44,566 nt of DNA. It comes from Clostridia bacterium. GTDB lineage: Bacteria > Bacillota > Clostridia > Oscillospirales > Acutalibacteraceae. How positions within the stretch are numbered: position 1 is the stretch's first letter; each line of letters opens with the position of its first letter. Shown here piece after piece: positions 20,643-28,761 of the stretch. The DNA is taken from positions 1 to 44,566 of the forward strand of contig JAFTWW010000038.1 in assembly GCA_017465085.1 (NCBI GenBank), read 5' to 3'. The notes under the pieces are model-generated. The model did not search any database, was not told where the DNA came from, and worked only from the letters and a program-made list of their open reading frames with translations. The position numbers and the translations under genes are program-made.

Positions 20643-23030
20643 ATGTCAACAGAAGTTAAAGTAAACGATAAATTTTATCCTGTTTTGTGTCTTCGCGGTC
20701 TGGTGGCTTTTCCCGATATGATGCTTACCTTGGATGTGGGCAGAAAGAAATCGGTAAGAGCCCTTACTACCGCTATGGATACTAATCAGACCGTATATCT
20801 TGTAACACAGAAGGATATCACCGTGGAAAACCCCACAGCAAAGGATCTATATCCCATAGGCTGTGTTTGCAAGGTGCGGCAGGTACTTAAAATGAATGAT
20901 GGGGTTAAGGTGTTGGTGCAGGGACTTTATAGGGCAAAGCACCACAGCCTTAGCGATAACGGCGCATACTACAGCGCGCTCATTGAAAGGTGCGAGGAGA
21001 CTCCCATAAAGAACCGTCAGGTATATAAAGAGTCCCTTATCCGCAGAATAAGGATAGAGTTTGAAAAGTATGTAAATGTTAATCCACATATCGCCCCCGA
21101 TATTATAAGCACGGTGGCAACCAATGAGGACATACCGTATCTTTGCGATTATATTGCCTTTAATATTCCTGCTCCCTTTGATGATAAGCAGTATATTTTA
21201 GAGCAGTTAAATCCCGTAACCAGAGCTAAAATTCTGCTTGAAATGATAAACAAGGAAAGGGAAATTTCCGAAATTGATAACCGTATCGGTGAGAAAACCC
21301 GTAAGGGCATCGATGAGAATCAGAAGGAATATTACCTCAGAGAGCAGATGAAGGTAATAAGCGAGGAGCTTTACGGCGATGATAGCTTAGGCGAGGTAGA
21401 TAGCTACTATGAAAGGGTAGCAAGGCTTGAAGCTAAGGATGAGGTCAAGGACAAAATAAGGACCGAAATCGCAAAGCTTTCCAAAATGCCTCAGGGCTCC
21501 CACGAAGGAACGGTACTTCGCGGCTGGCTTGATTTATGCTTAGAGCTTCCTTGGGATAAGCGAAGCAAATCCAAGGTGGATATAAATAAAGCCGCAAGGA
21601 TTCTGGATAGAGATTTTTACGGTATGAAAAAGGTTAAGGACCGCATAATAGAGATGTTATCCGTATATGCCCTGGCCCCCGATATCACAGGTCAGATTCT
21701 CTGCCTTTCGGGCCCTCCAGGAGTGGGCAAAACCTCTATCGGAAAGACTATTGCCGAGTGTATGGGCAGAAAATTTGTCCGCGTATCCTTGGGCGGCGTT
21801 CACGATGAGGCGGAGATAAGAGGTCACAGAAAAACCTATGTGGGCTCCATGGCGGGTAAAATTATTTCTGCCATTAAGCAGGCAGGCACCTCCGACCCCC
21901 TTATTCTTCTGGATGAGGTGGATAAGTTAGGCAGCGATTATAAGGGCGACCCTGCCGCCGCTTTGTTAGAGGTTTTAGACCCCGAGCAGAATGTGGCTTT
22001 CTGCGATAATTTTCTTGAAATACCTTATGATTTAAGTAAGGTTGTGTTTATTACCACAGCCAATATTCTCGATACTATTCCTGCGCCCCTTTTAGACCGT
22101 ATGGAGATTATTACCCTTGATGGTTATACAAGGGAGGAAAAGTTCAATATTGCAAAAAGGCATTTGGTTGCAAAGCAGCTAAAGAGCCACGCCCTTGATT
22201 CCAAGCTCTGCCGCATCACCGATGGCGCCCTTTACGGCATTATAGATTTCTATACCCGTGAAGCAGGTGTGAGAAAGCTTGAAAGAGCTATCGGCTCTCT
22301 TTGCGGCAAGGCGGCAAAGCAGATAGCGGCCCTTGAGAGTGAGAAGGTTACTATAAAAGAAACCTTCCTCGAAGAGATGCTTGGCAAGAAAAAATACAAA
22401 CCCGAGGAAATTCTCGAAAGGGATGAGGTCGGCATTATAAACGGCCTTGCCTGGACCGCCGTAGGCGGCGAAATAATGCAGCTTGAGGTGCAGGTAGTAG
22501 AGGGCTCGGGTAAGGTGGAGCTTACAGGCTCATTGGGCGATGTTATGAAGGAATCTGCCGCAGCGGCAGTTACCTTTGTAAGAGCCAATGCCGAGAAATA
22601 CGGTATAGACCCTTCTTTTTATAAGAATAAGGATATCCATATCCACGCCACCGAGGCGGCGGTTAAAAAGGATGGCCCATCGGCAGGAGTTACCATTACT
22701 ACCGCCCTTATCTCTGCTCTAACGGGCAGGGAGGTTAAGCGCGATATTGCTATGACGGGGGAGGTTACCATCCGCGGCAGAGTGCTTGCCATCGGCGGAC
22801 TTAAGGAAAAGGCTATGGCGGCTCACCGAGGCGGAGTTAAAACCGTGTTTATTCCAAAGGATAACATTCCCGATATAGATGAGATTGATAAGGAGGTTAA
22901 GAGTAATCTCCGCTTTATTCCCGTATCAAGCGTTTTCGAGGTTATCGATAATGCTCTTGTTTCTCACATTAAGGAGGAAGAGCGGTTTTGCGCCATCCCC
23001 GAGGAGAAGAGCGCAAGAATAAGTCAGTAG
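20643..23030 (+). CDS. lon: ATP-dependent protease Lon
   Basis: 795 residues; cytoplasmic quality-control protease. It has a LON substrate-binding N-domain (PVLCLRGLVAFPDMMLTLDVG), Walker A GPPGVGKTS near 356, LGGVHDEAEIRGHRKTYVG after it, Walker B LILLDEVDKLG near 420, and the protease domain with catalytic Ser in KDGPSAGVT (near 682) and Lys in GGLKEKAMAAHR (near 724). Full length, nothing missing. ATG 20643 is chosen over GTG 20634, which overlaps the previous stop. The gene order lon-engB is the usual Firmicutes pair. Confidence 0.97.
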   Translation: MSTEVKVNDKFYPVLCLRGLVAFPDMMLTLDVGRKKSVRALTTAMDTNQTVYLVTQKDITVENPTAKDLYPIGCVCKVRQVLKMNDGVKVLVQGLYRAKHHSLSDNGAYYSALIERCEETPIKNRQVYKESLIRRIRIEFEKYVNVNPHIAPDIISTVATNEDIPYLCDYIAFNIPAPFDDKQYILEQLNPVTRAKILLEMINKEREISEIDNRIGEKTRKGIDENQKEYYLREQMKVISEELYGDDSLGEVDSYYERVARLEAKDEVKDKIRTEIAKLSKMPQGSHEGTVLRGWLDLCLELPWDKRSKSKVDINKAARILDRDFYGMKKVKDRIIEMLSVYALAPDITGQILCLSGPPGVGKTSIGKTIAECMGRKFVRVSLGGVHDEAEIRGHRKTYVGSMAGKIISAIKQAGTSDPLILLDEVDKLGSDYKGDPAAALLEVLDPEQNVAFCDNFLEIPYDLSKVVFITTANILDTIPAPLLDRMEIITLDGYTREEKFNIAKRHLVAKQLKSHALDSKLCRITDGALYGIIDFYTREAGVRKLERAIGSLCGKAAKQIAALESEKVTIKETFLEEMLGKKKYKPEEILERDEVGIINGLAWTAVGGEIMQLEVQVVEGSGKVELTGSLGDVMKESAAAAVTFVRANAEKYGIDPSFYKNKDIHIHATEAAVKKDGPSAGVTITTALISALTGREVKRDIAMTGEVTIRGRVLAIGGLKEKAMAAHRGGVKTVFIPKDNIPDIDEIDKEVKSNLRFIPVSSVFEVIDNALVSHIKEEERFCAIPEEKSARISQ

Positions 23031-23039
23031 GAGTGCTTT

Positions 23040-23627
23040 ATGAATTTTAATAATGCAAACTTTGAGGCGGCCTTCGGCACACTTGAGCAATTAACCCCCT
23101 CCGATATGCCCGAGGTATGCTTTTCGGGGCGTTCCAATGTGGGTAAATCCTCACTCATAAATAAGGTGCTCAACCGCAAGGCCTTAGCAAGAGTAAGCTC
23201 AACACCGGGCAAAACCGTTACGGTTAATTTCTATCGGCTTGATAATATGCGGCTTGTGGATCTCCCTGGCTATGGCTACGCCAAGGTGGCCTCAAGCGAA
23301 AAGGATAGATGGGCTACCCTTATGGAAGGCTATTTCGGCACGGGCAGGGATATCAGATTATGCCTTCAGCTTATAGATATGCGCCATAAGCCTACGGATT
23401 TTGATATCTCTATGCTGGAATTCTTAAGCTATAATCGGATTCCCTACGCCGTTATCCTTACAAAATGCGATAAGCTTAACAAAACCGAGTTTAATTCCCG
23501 TATGGAAAACATAAGGGAGGAACTCGGCGAGCTTAGCGAGGGGATTACAATAATCCCGTTCTCCTCCCTTAAGGGAACAGGCGCCGAGGATGTTCGATTA
23601 GCTATTGAAAAGGCTCTTGACAATTAA
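23040..23627 (+). CDS. engB: ribosome biogenesis GTPase YsxC/EngB
   Basis: 195 residues. TRAFAC GTPase with G1 GRSNVGKSS (near 31), G2 region TPGKT, G3 DLPGYGYAK and G4 TKCDK, followed by a SSLKGTG G5-like segment. It is needed for 50S subunit assembly in Firmicutes. ATG 23040 lies nine nt after the lon stop. The 3' end of the gene holds the -35 element for the asnS T-box transcript (23617-23622). Confidence 0.96.
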   Translation: MNFNNANFEAAFGTLEQLTPSDMPEVCFSGRSNVGKSSLINKVLNRKALARVSSTPGKTVTVNFYRLDNMRLVDLPGYGYAKVASSEKDRWATLMEGYFGTGRDIRLCLQLIDMRHKPTDFDISMLEFLSYNRIPYAVILTKCDKLNKTEFNSRMENIREELGELSEGITIIPFSSLKGTGAEDVRLAIEKALDN

Positions 23628-23645
23628 AAAAATCGGTGATATAAT
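23617..23645 (+). promoter_or_regulatory. promoter of the asnS-asnA T-box transcript
   Basis: TTGACA (23617-23622) inside the last codons of engB, 17 nt, TATAAT (23640-23645). Confidence 0.85.
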
Positions 23646-23651
23646 TCACAC

Positions 23652-23921
23652 ATAATAAAATAACAACAGTGATGAAGAAAAGTACCTGCGAGGGCGGCGC
23701 AAAGTGAATTGCGGATAGTGGGAACGCAGTCTTACGCGCGTAGGGAAGAACACTTCGGAGTTGCAAGCTGAAAAGGTTTCTTAGTAGGTAAGCCGTAGCC
23801 GATGCGTTAAATCGGTAACAACTGTCAGGTTGTGAGGGGCCGTTTTATAACGGTAATTTAGGTGGCACCGCGGATATGCGTCTATTCGTCCTAATTTTTT
23901 GGGACTAATAGGCGCTTTTTT
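23652..23921 (+). promoter_or_regulatory. T-box riboswitch, tRNA-Asn sensing
   Basis: The conserved T-box sequence AGGTGGCACCGCG lies at 23860-23872, followed by a terminator stem (GCGTCTATT...AATAGGCGC) and T6 at 23916-23921. An AGTGA motif at 23703-23707 belongs to the specifier loop. Opposite it, AAC at 23749-23751 followed by A is the likely specifier codon, fitting the Asn genes downstream. Uncharged tRNA-Asn would pair with the AAC and the T-box bulge, stabilise the antiterminator and allow asnS-asnA transcription. Exact stem limits were not computed. Confidence 0.93.
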
Positions 23922-23953
23922 GTTTCATATAATTATAAAAAGGAGAAGAGAAA

Positions 23954-25330
23954 ATGAAACACATTGATATTATTGATATTATGAAGGATGCATCCTTTAT
24001 CGGTAACGAGGTTACCGTTTGCGGTTGGGTGCGCACCTCCCGCGATTCTAAAAATATGGCTTTTTTAGAGCTTAACGATGGTACAACCTTAAAGCATTTG
24101 CAGATAGTAATCGATAAAAACGTTTTAAGTGATATCGGCGAGTTTATGAAGCTTGGCACATCGCTTAAGGTTGTAGGTCAGGTTGTTGAGAGCGTGGTAG
24201 CTAAGGATAGCGTTGAAGTAAACGCTAAGGAGATTGAGGTGTTGGGCGTTTGTCCTCCCGAATATCCCTTGCAGAAAAAACGCCACACCCTCGAATATTT
24301 AAGAACAATGCCCGCCCTTCGTGTTCGCACCAATACCTTCAATGCGGCGTTCAGAGTTCGTTCGGTGGTTTCGGCTTGTATTCATGAGTTTTTCCAGGAT
24401 AGGCATTTCTCTTATATTCACACCCCCCTTATTACCGCAAGTGATTGCGAGGGCGCAGGTGAGATGTTTAAGGTAACCACCATCGGTTACAGCAATGAGT
24501 ATAAGAGCGAGGAGGAGTATAACGAGGCTGATTTCTTCGGCAAGAAGGCGGCGCTTTCGGTTTCGGGTCAGCTTGAGGGCGAGGTTGCCGCTATGGCGCT
24601 TGGTAAGATTTATACCTTCGGCCCCTCCTTCAGAGCCGAAAAGAGCAACACCCCCCGCCACGTTGCAGAGTTCTGGCACGTTGAACCTGAGGTTGCTTTT
24701 GCCGAGCTTCCCGATATTATTGAAATTGCTGAAGCGCTTATTAAGCATATTATCAATTCGGTTCTCGAAAAGTGCCCCGAGGAGCTTAAGTTCTTTGACG
24801 CGCACTTTGAAAAGGGCCTCATTGATAAATTAAAATCGGTTGTTAGCAACGATTTTGCTGTTATGACCTATACCGAGGCTATTGAAAAGCTTAAGGCTTG
24901 CGGCGAAGAGTTCCAGTATCCTGTGGAGTGGGGCTGTGACCTTATGACCGAGCACGAGAGATATATCTCCGAGGTTATCTGCAAGCGTCCCGTATTCTTA
25001 ACCGATTATCCCAAGGAGATTAAGTCCTTCTATATGAAGCAGAATGCCGATGGCAAAACCGTTGCCGCCACCGATCTTTTGGTACCGGGTGTTGGCGAGA
25101 TTATCGGCTGCAGCGAGCGTGAGGCAGACCTTGATAAGCTTATTGAGGCCATGCAGGTAAGAGGTATGAACTTAGAGGATTATGAGGATTATATCTCCCT
25201 TCGTAAGTTCGGCTCTGTTCCTCATAGCGGATTTGGCCTTGGTCTTGAGAGAATTATTATGTATGTTACTGGTATTCAGAACATCCGCGATGTTATTCTT
25301 TATCCCAGAACTGTAGGTTCTATTTCTTAA
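23954..25330 (+). CDS. asnS: asparaginyl-tRNA synthetase
   Basis: 458 residues, class IIb. The OB-fold anticodon domain is N-terminal (VTVCGWVRTSRDSKNMAFLE). Class II motif 2 appears as FGPSFRAEKSNTPRHVAEFW (near 218) and motif 3 as GFGLGLERIIMYVTG (near 428). The asparaginyl subtype is indicated by overall length, SFRAEKSNTPRH and the T-box specifier. ATG 23954 follows AGGAGAAG. It is transcribed with asnA. Confidence 0.96.
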   Translation: MKHIDIIDIMKDASFIGNEVTVCGWVRTSRDSKNMAFLELNDGTTLKHLQIVIDKNVLSDIGEFMKLGTSLKVVGQVVESVVAKDSVEVNAKEIEVLGVCPPEYPLQKKRHTLEYLRTMPALRVRTNTFNAAFRVRSVVSACIHEFFQDRHFSYIHTPLITASDCEGAGEMFKVTTIGYSNEYKSEEEYNEADFFGKKAALSVSGQLEGEVAAMALGKIYTFGPSFRAEKSNTPRHVAEFWHVEPEVAFAELPDIIEIAEALIKHIINSVLEKCPEELKFFDAHFEKGLIDKLKSVVSNDFAVMTYTEAIEKLKACGEEFQYPVEWGCDLMTEHERYISEVICKRPVFLTDYPKEIKSFYMKQNADGKTVAATDLLVPGVGEIIGCSEREADLDKLIEAMQVRGMNLEDYEDYISLRKFGSVPHSGFGLGLERIIMYVTGIQNIRDVILYPRTVGSIS

Positions 25331-25342
25331 GGTAGTGATAAA

Positions 25343-26326
25343 ATGTATAAAGCAAAATTAAATGTGCTTGAAACCCAGAGGGCTATAAGGTCGTTAAGGC
25401 ACCGCTTCGAAGAAAATCTTTGCGATGCCCTCAATCTTTCCCGCGCCTCTGCGCCCTTGTTTGTTAAAAGGGGAAGCGGTCTTAATGATGACCTTAACGG
25501 CGTTGAGCGCCCTGTCAGCTTTGATATTGCCGATGGGGGAGAGGTAGTTGAGGTTGTCCACTCACTTGCCAAGTGGAAGAGAATGGCTCTGGGTAATTAC
25601 GGCTTTAAGCTTCACACGGGGCTTTATACCGATATGAACGCAATTCGCCGTGATGAAAAATGCGATAATATACATTCCATCTATGTTGACCAGTGGGATT
25701 GGGAGAAGGTTATCTCCAAAGAGGATAGAAATGAGGAGTATCTGAAGGATACGGTAAGGCGTATCTACGCCGCTATTCTCAATACTGCCGATGGCGTGGA
25801 GCGTAAATACCCCGTTCTTGATAACTATCTTCCCCGCGATATTACCTTTGTAACAAGCGAGGAGCTTTTAGGGATGTATCCCGATCTTACCGCTAAGGAG
25901 AGGGAAAACGCTATTGCTAAAAAGTATGGCGCGGTTTTCCTTATGAAGATAGGCGGCAGACTTTCAAACGGCGAAAAGCACGATGGCAGAGCCCCCGATT
26001 ACGATGATTGGGAGCTTAACGGCGATATCCTTATTTATAACCGCGTAACCGATGCATCCTTTGAGATTTCCTCAATGGGCATCAGGGTTGATAAGGAAAG
26101 CCTTGTTTCACAGCTTAAAAAGGAAAACAAGCTTGATAGATTGGAACTTCCCTTCCATAAAGCGCTTATGGAGGATAAGCTGCCCCTTACCATCGGCGGC
26201 GGCATCGGCCAATCAAGACTTTGTATGCTTCTGCTCCAAAAGGCCCATATAGGCGAGGTGCACGCATCGGTCTGGCCTGAAGCAGAAATCGAAAGATGCA
26301 AAGAACAAGGAATAGAATTGCTGTAG
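25343..26326 (+). CDS. asnA: aspartate-ammonia ligase (asparagine synthetase A)
   Basis: 327 residues. Makes asparagine from aspartate, ammonia and ATP. It is related to class II synthetase cores: VVHSLAKWKRMALGNYGF, GLYTDMNAIRRDE, SIYVDQWDWEK and the C-terminal GGGIGQSRLCMLLL (motif 3-like). Full length. It starts 12 nt after asnS, so one tRNA-Asn sensing leader controls both synthesis of asparagine and its loading onto tRNA. Confidence 0.97.
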   Translation: MYKAKLNVLETQRAIRSLRHRFEENLCDALNLSRASAPLFVKRGSGLNDDLNGVERPVSFDIADGGEVVEVVHSLAKWKRMALGNYGFKLHTGLYTDMNAIRRDEKCDNIHSIYVDQWDWEKVISKEDRNEEYLKDTVRRIYAAILNTADGVERKYPVLDNYLPRDITFVTSEELLGMYPDLTAKERENAIAKKYGAVFLMKIGGRLSNGEKHDGRAPDYDDWELNGDILIYNRVTDASFEISSMGIRVDKESLVSQLKKENKLDRLELPFHKALMEDKLPLTIGGGIGQSRLCMLLLQKAHIGEVHASVWPEAEIERCKEQGIELL

Positions 26327-26327
26327 G

Positions 26328-26405
26328 GGCGAACAATGTTCGCCCGAATGTTCGCAAATCAAACGAATATGAATTGAGGGAGGCGTTTCGCCTCCCTTTC
26401 TGTTT
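26328..26405 (+). terminator. two hairpins ending the asnS-asnA operon
   Basis: GGGCGAACA/TGTTCGCCC (about 26329-26346) and AGGGAGGC/GCCTCCCT (26377-26397) followed by TTCTGTTTT. The second is the likely terminator. Confidence 0.75.
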
Positions 26406-26589
26406 TACTTACCTTTTTTACCCAAAAAAATAACCGTAATTTTGCGAATTTTCTGTTTTTTCCGAAAATATCGTGCAAAAAATCCATATTGCCCATTGAC
26501 AACAGCTTGGATTGCATTCACAATAAAAATAGTAGCAAACTTAGTATGGTACGATATTACGAATATAAAGAATTCGAAAGGAGAAATTT
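26406..26589 (+). promoter_or_regulatory. AT-rich leader of the first hydrolase operon
   Basis: No gene. The best promoter is TTGACA (26496-26501), 17 nt, CACAAT (26519-26524). The RBS AAAGGAGAA directly precedes the ATG at 26590. The sequence is not similar to the leader of the second operon except near the RBS. Confidence 0.45.
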
Positions 26590-28746
26590 ATGAAAGAGAA
26601 ATTTTCAAAACGGATTTTGATGAGCGCGGTTGCTATCTTCGGCTGTATAGCGGCAGCGGCCACCGCTCTCGCAGTTCCCGCTATCAGCGATTCGGTGAGG
26701 ACTGTTACCGTAGATACCGATACGGTACTGGCAGAAAATTATCACGGTATGGGTGAAAACCTTTGGCCTGGCGCATATTATTACGGTATGAACGATGCCT
26801 ATCAGACCGTAAATGACCAGCGTACAAATACGGTTAAGGCCGCATATATGCGTATGATGTTTCTTCCTCATTGGCTTGTTGATTTAAGCCTTTCTGAAGA
26901 GGAACAGCAGTATAATTGGGAAAACGGTATTTACTATTGGAATAATGAGGATTTTAAGGGCTTTGTGAGGAACTGTCAGTCCTTGGTTGCCGCAGGCACC
27001 AAAATCCAACTTAATTTCGGCGGACGTGTTCCTTTGGAGATTGCGGGTTGGTACAGTATAGAAAACGTTCAGCTTTCAGAGGGCGGAACACGAAGCGCGC
27101 CTAAGAATATCGATGCCTTTGCAAACGCTGTTGTAGCTACCATCTTTAAGCTTAAAGAGCTTGGAATAGAGGTGGAGTATCTTTCCTTCCATAACGAAGT
27201 AAACGGCGGTAACTTCGAGGCATTCTCCGATAAGCGCATCTATTGGTGTGAGGTTGTAAGAAAAACCAGTGTAGCCCTTGATGAAGCAGGGCTTCGCAGT
27301 ATTGCTCTTAATAAGGCAGGCACTCGTGACGGTATTTATATCAACGCCACCGAGCTTTCGGGCTGGGCTGATGAAGGTCAGATAATAAGCTTTATGGAGT
27401 ATGCTAAGGAGCATCTTATTGATAAGGGCTATGCCGATGGTCTTGTAACTCATCATTATGTTACCAATAAGGGTTATGATACTGTGGTTAAGCTTTCGGA
27501 TGATTTAAGAAATCATTTCCCCGATGATGAAATACTTATTAACGAGTTTAACGGCAAGAACGCCAATAACGGCGAGAGCAACGAGCAGAGCTTTAACTTT
27601 AAGGAGGATTCAATAGCCTCTATAATAACTCAGGCAAATGCAGGCTTTAACGGGGGAGCAGGCTGGTTTTATTACGGTCAGTATATTCCGTATCCCACCA
27701 GCGTTACTCAGAGCGATATTGCCATCTGCCTGTGGCGTAGCCCCTCGCAAGGACTTGAGCAGGTTAGTGAAACCTACGGGAACCGAGGCCTTGCAATGAG
27801 ATATATCCCAAAAATGAGCAAGGTTGTAAAAACCGAAACAGATGCCGATGATATTATCGCCTCCGCTTACGTTAAGGATGATGATTGCACAGTTCTATTA
27901 TCCATAGATAAGGCGGATTCGGCCCGTAAGCTTAAGGTTTATGTGGGAGAAGATTACATAGGCAGAAAATTTGGCGTTCACGTAAATAACGCCCCTGCCG
28001 ATAGTGATGGAGACGGAACTCAGGATAACCGTCTTCCTAAAGAGGATGGCGACCTTCTTCCCGTAAGAAGCGCGGAGTTGGTTGTGGATGCAAACGGTTT
28101 TGTTGAGTGGGATATCCCCTATGGCGAGGGTATCCGTAATATGACCGTTGTTTTAACCACTATGGATGAGCAGGTTCAGGTTGAACTCGAAAATGCAGAG
28201 CTTTCTGTTATGCCCAGCGGTAGCGTTGATATTTCTGTTAAGGATGTTTTTGGCGTAGAATGTGATGATTTCAACTTTGAAATTTATGATTACAGCAATG
28301 TAAACGATGAAAAAGAGGATTATCAGTTTGCTTCTGCCAATACTCTTGCTTCGGTTGGTACTCTTAATCAGGGAGCCAGCGGCATTGCTACCTTCACAGC
28401 ATCCGCTGATCTTAATGTGGGCGATACCGTTGCTATTAAGATAACACCCAATACCGCTATGTCGGATGAGGTGAGCGGTTATGCTATCGCCATTATAAAC
28501 ATAGGCCAGTACAGGCTTTATCAGAGCTATGAGTTTATTGATCCACAGGTTTCTAATCCTTCCGTTCTTATAAATGTGGGCGAAGAGGTTGCTATTAAAG
28601 ATATTATGAGCACTCCAACCCGTAGCGGTTATAAGTTTGAGGGATGGTATGAGAGCCCTGATTTCAGCGGCGAAGCCATTACCAAAACAGATGCAAACTG
28701 GAACAGCACCACCTATATCTACGGCAAATGGTCTAAGGTTGAGTAA
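26590..28746 (+). CDS. secreted glycoside hydrolase-like protein, copy 1
   Basis: 718 residues. A signal peptide (about 1-29, ending ALAVPA) is followed by a TIM-barrel-like domain to about 410. SFHNEVNGGNF places an Asn-Glu pair (E203, acid/base) and LINEFNGK a second Glu (E319, nucleophile), 116 residues apart as in clan GH-A families such as GH39, GH5 or GH30. The exact family is not recognised. Then come a beta domain, a DSDGDGTQDN Ca-binding loop near 470, an Ig-like domain (about 540-650) and a C-terminal Listeria-Bacteroides (InlB-type) repeat (KFEGWYESPDFSG, IYGKW). No anchor is visible, so it is free or bound by its partner. ATG 26590 follows AAAGGAG. The surface-protein gene starts 15 nt later. 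Confidence 0.72.
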   Translation: MKEKFSKRILMSAVAIFGCIAAAATALAVPAISDSVRTVTVDTDTVLAENYHGMGENLWPGAYYYGMNDAYQTVNDQRTNTVKAAYMRMMFLPHWLVDLSLSEEEQQYNWENGIYYWNNEDFKGFVRNCQSLVAAGTKIQLNFGGRVPLEIAGWYSIENVQLSEGGTRSAPKNIDAFANAVVATIFKLKELGIEVEYLSFHNEVNGGNFEAFSDKRIYWCEVVRKTSVALDEAGLRSIALNKAGTRDGIYINATELSGWADEGQIISFMEYAKEHLIDKGYADGLVTHHYVTNKGYDTVVKLSDDLRNHFPDDEILINEFNGKNANNGESNEQSFNFKEDSIASIITQANAGFNGGAGWFYYGQYIPYPTSVTQSDIAICLWRSPSQGLEQVSETYGNRGLAMRYIPKMSKVVKTETDADDIIASAYVKDDDCTVLLSIDKADSARKLKVYVGEDYIGRKFGVHVNNAPADSDGDGTQDNRLPKEDGDLLPVRSAELVVDANGFVEWDIPYGEGIRNMTVVLTTMDEQVQVELENAELSVMPSGSVDISVKDVFGVECDDFNFEIYDYSNVNDEKEDYQFASANTLASVGTLNQGASGIATFTASADLNVGDTVAIKITPNTAMSDEVSGYAIAIINIGQYRLYQSYEFIDPQVSNPSVLINVGEEVAIKDIMSTPTRSGYKFEGWYESPDFSGEAITKTDANWNSTTYIYGKWSKVE

Positions 28747-28761
28747 AGGAGAGAAGAAAAA

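Noticed and set aside
24299-24805. 168-codon reverse frame inside asnS
   Set aside because: It is the antisense of a well conserved synthetase gene, with no RBS or recognisable domain.
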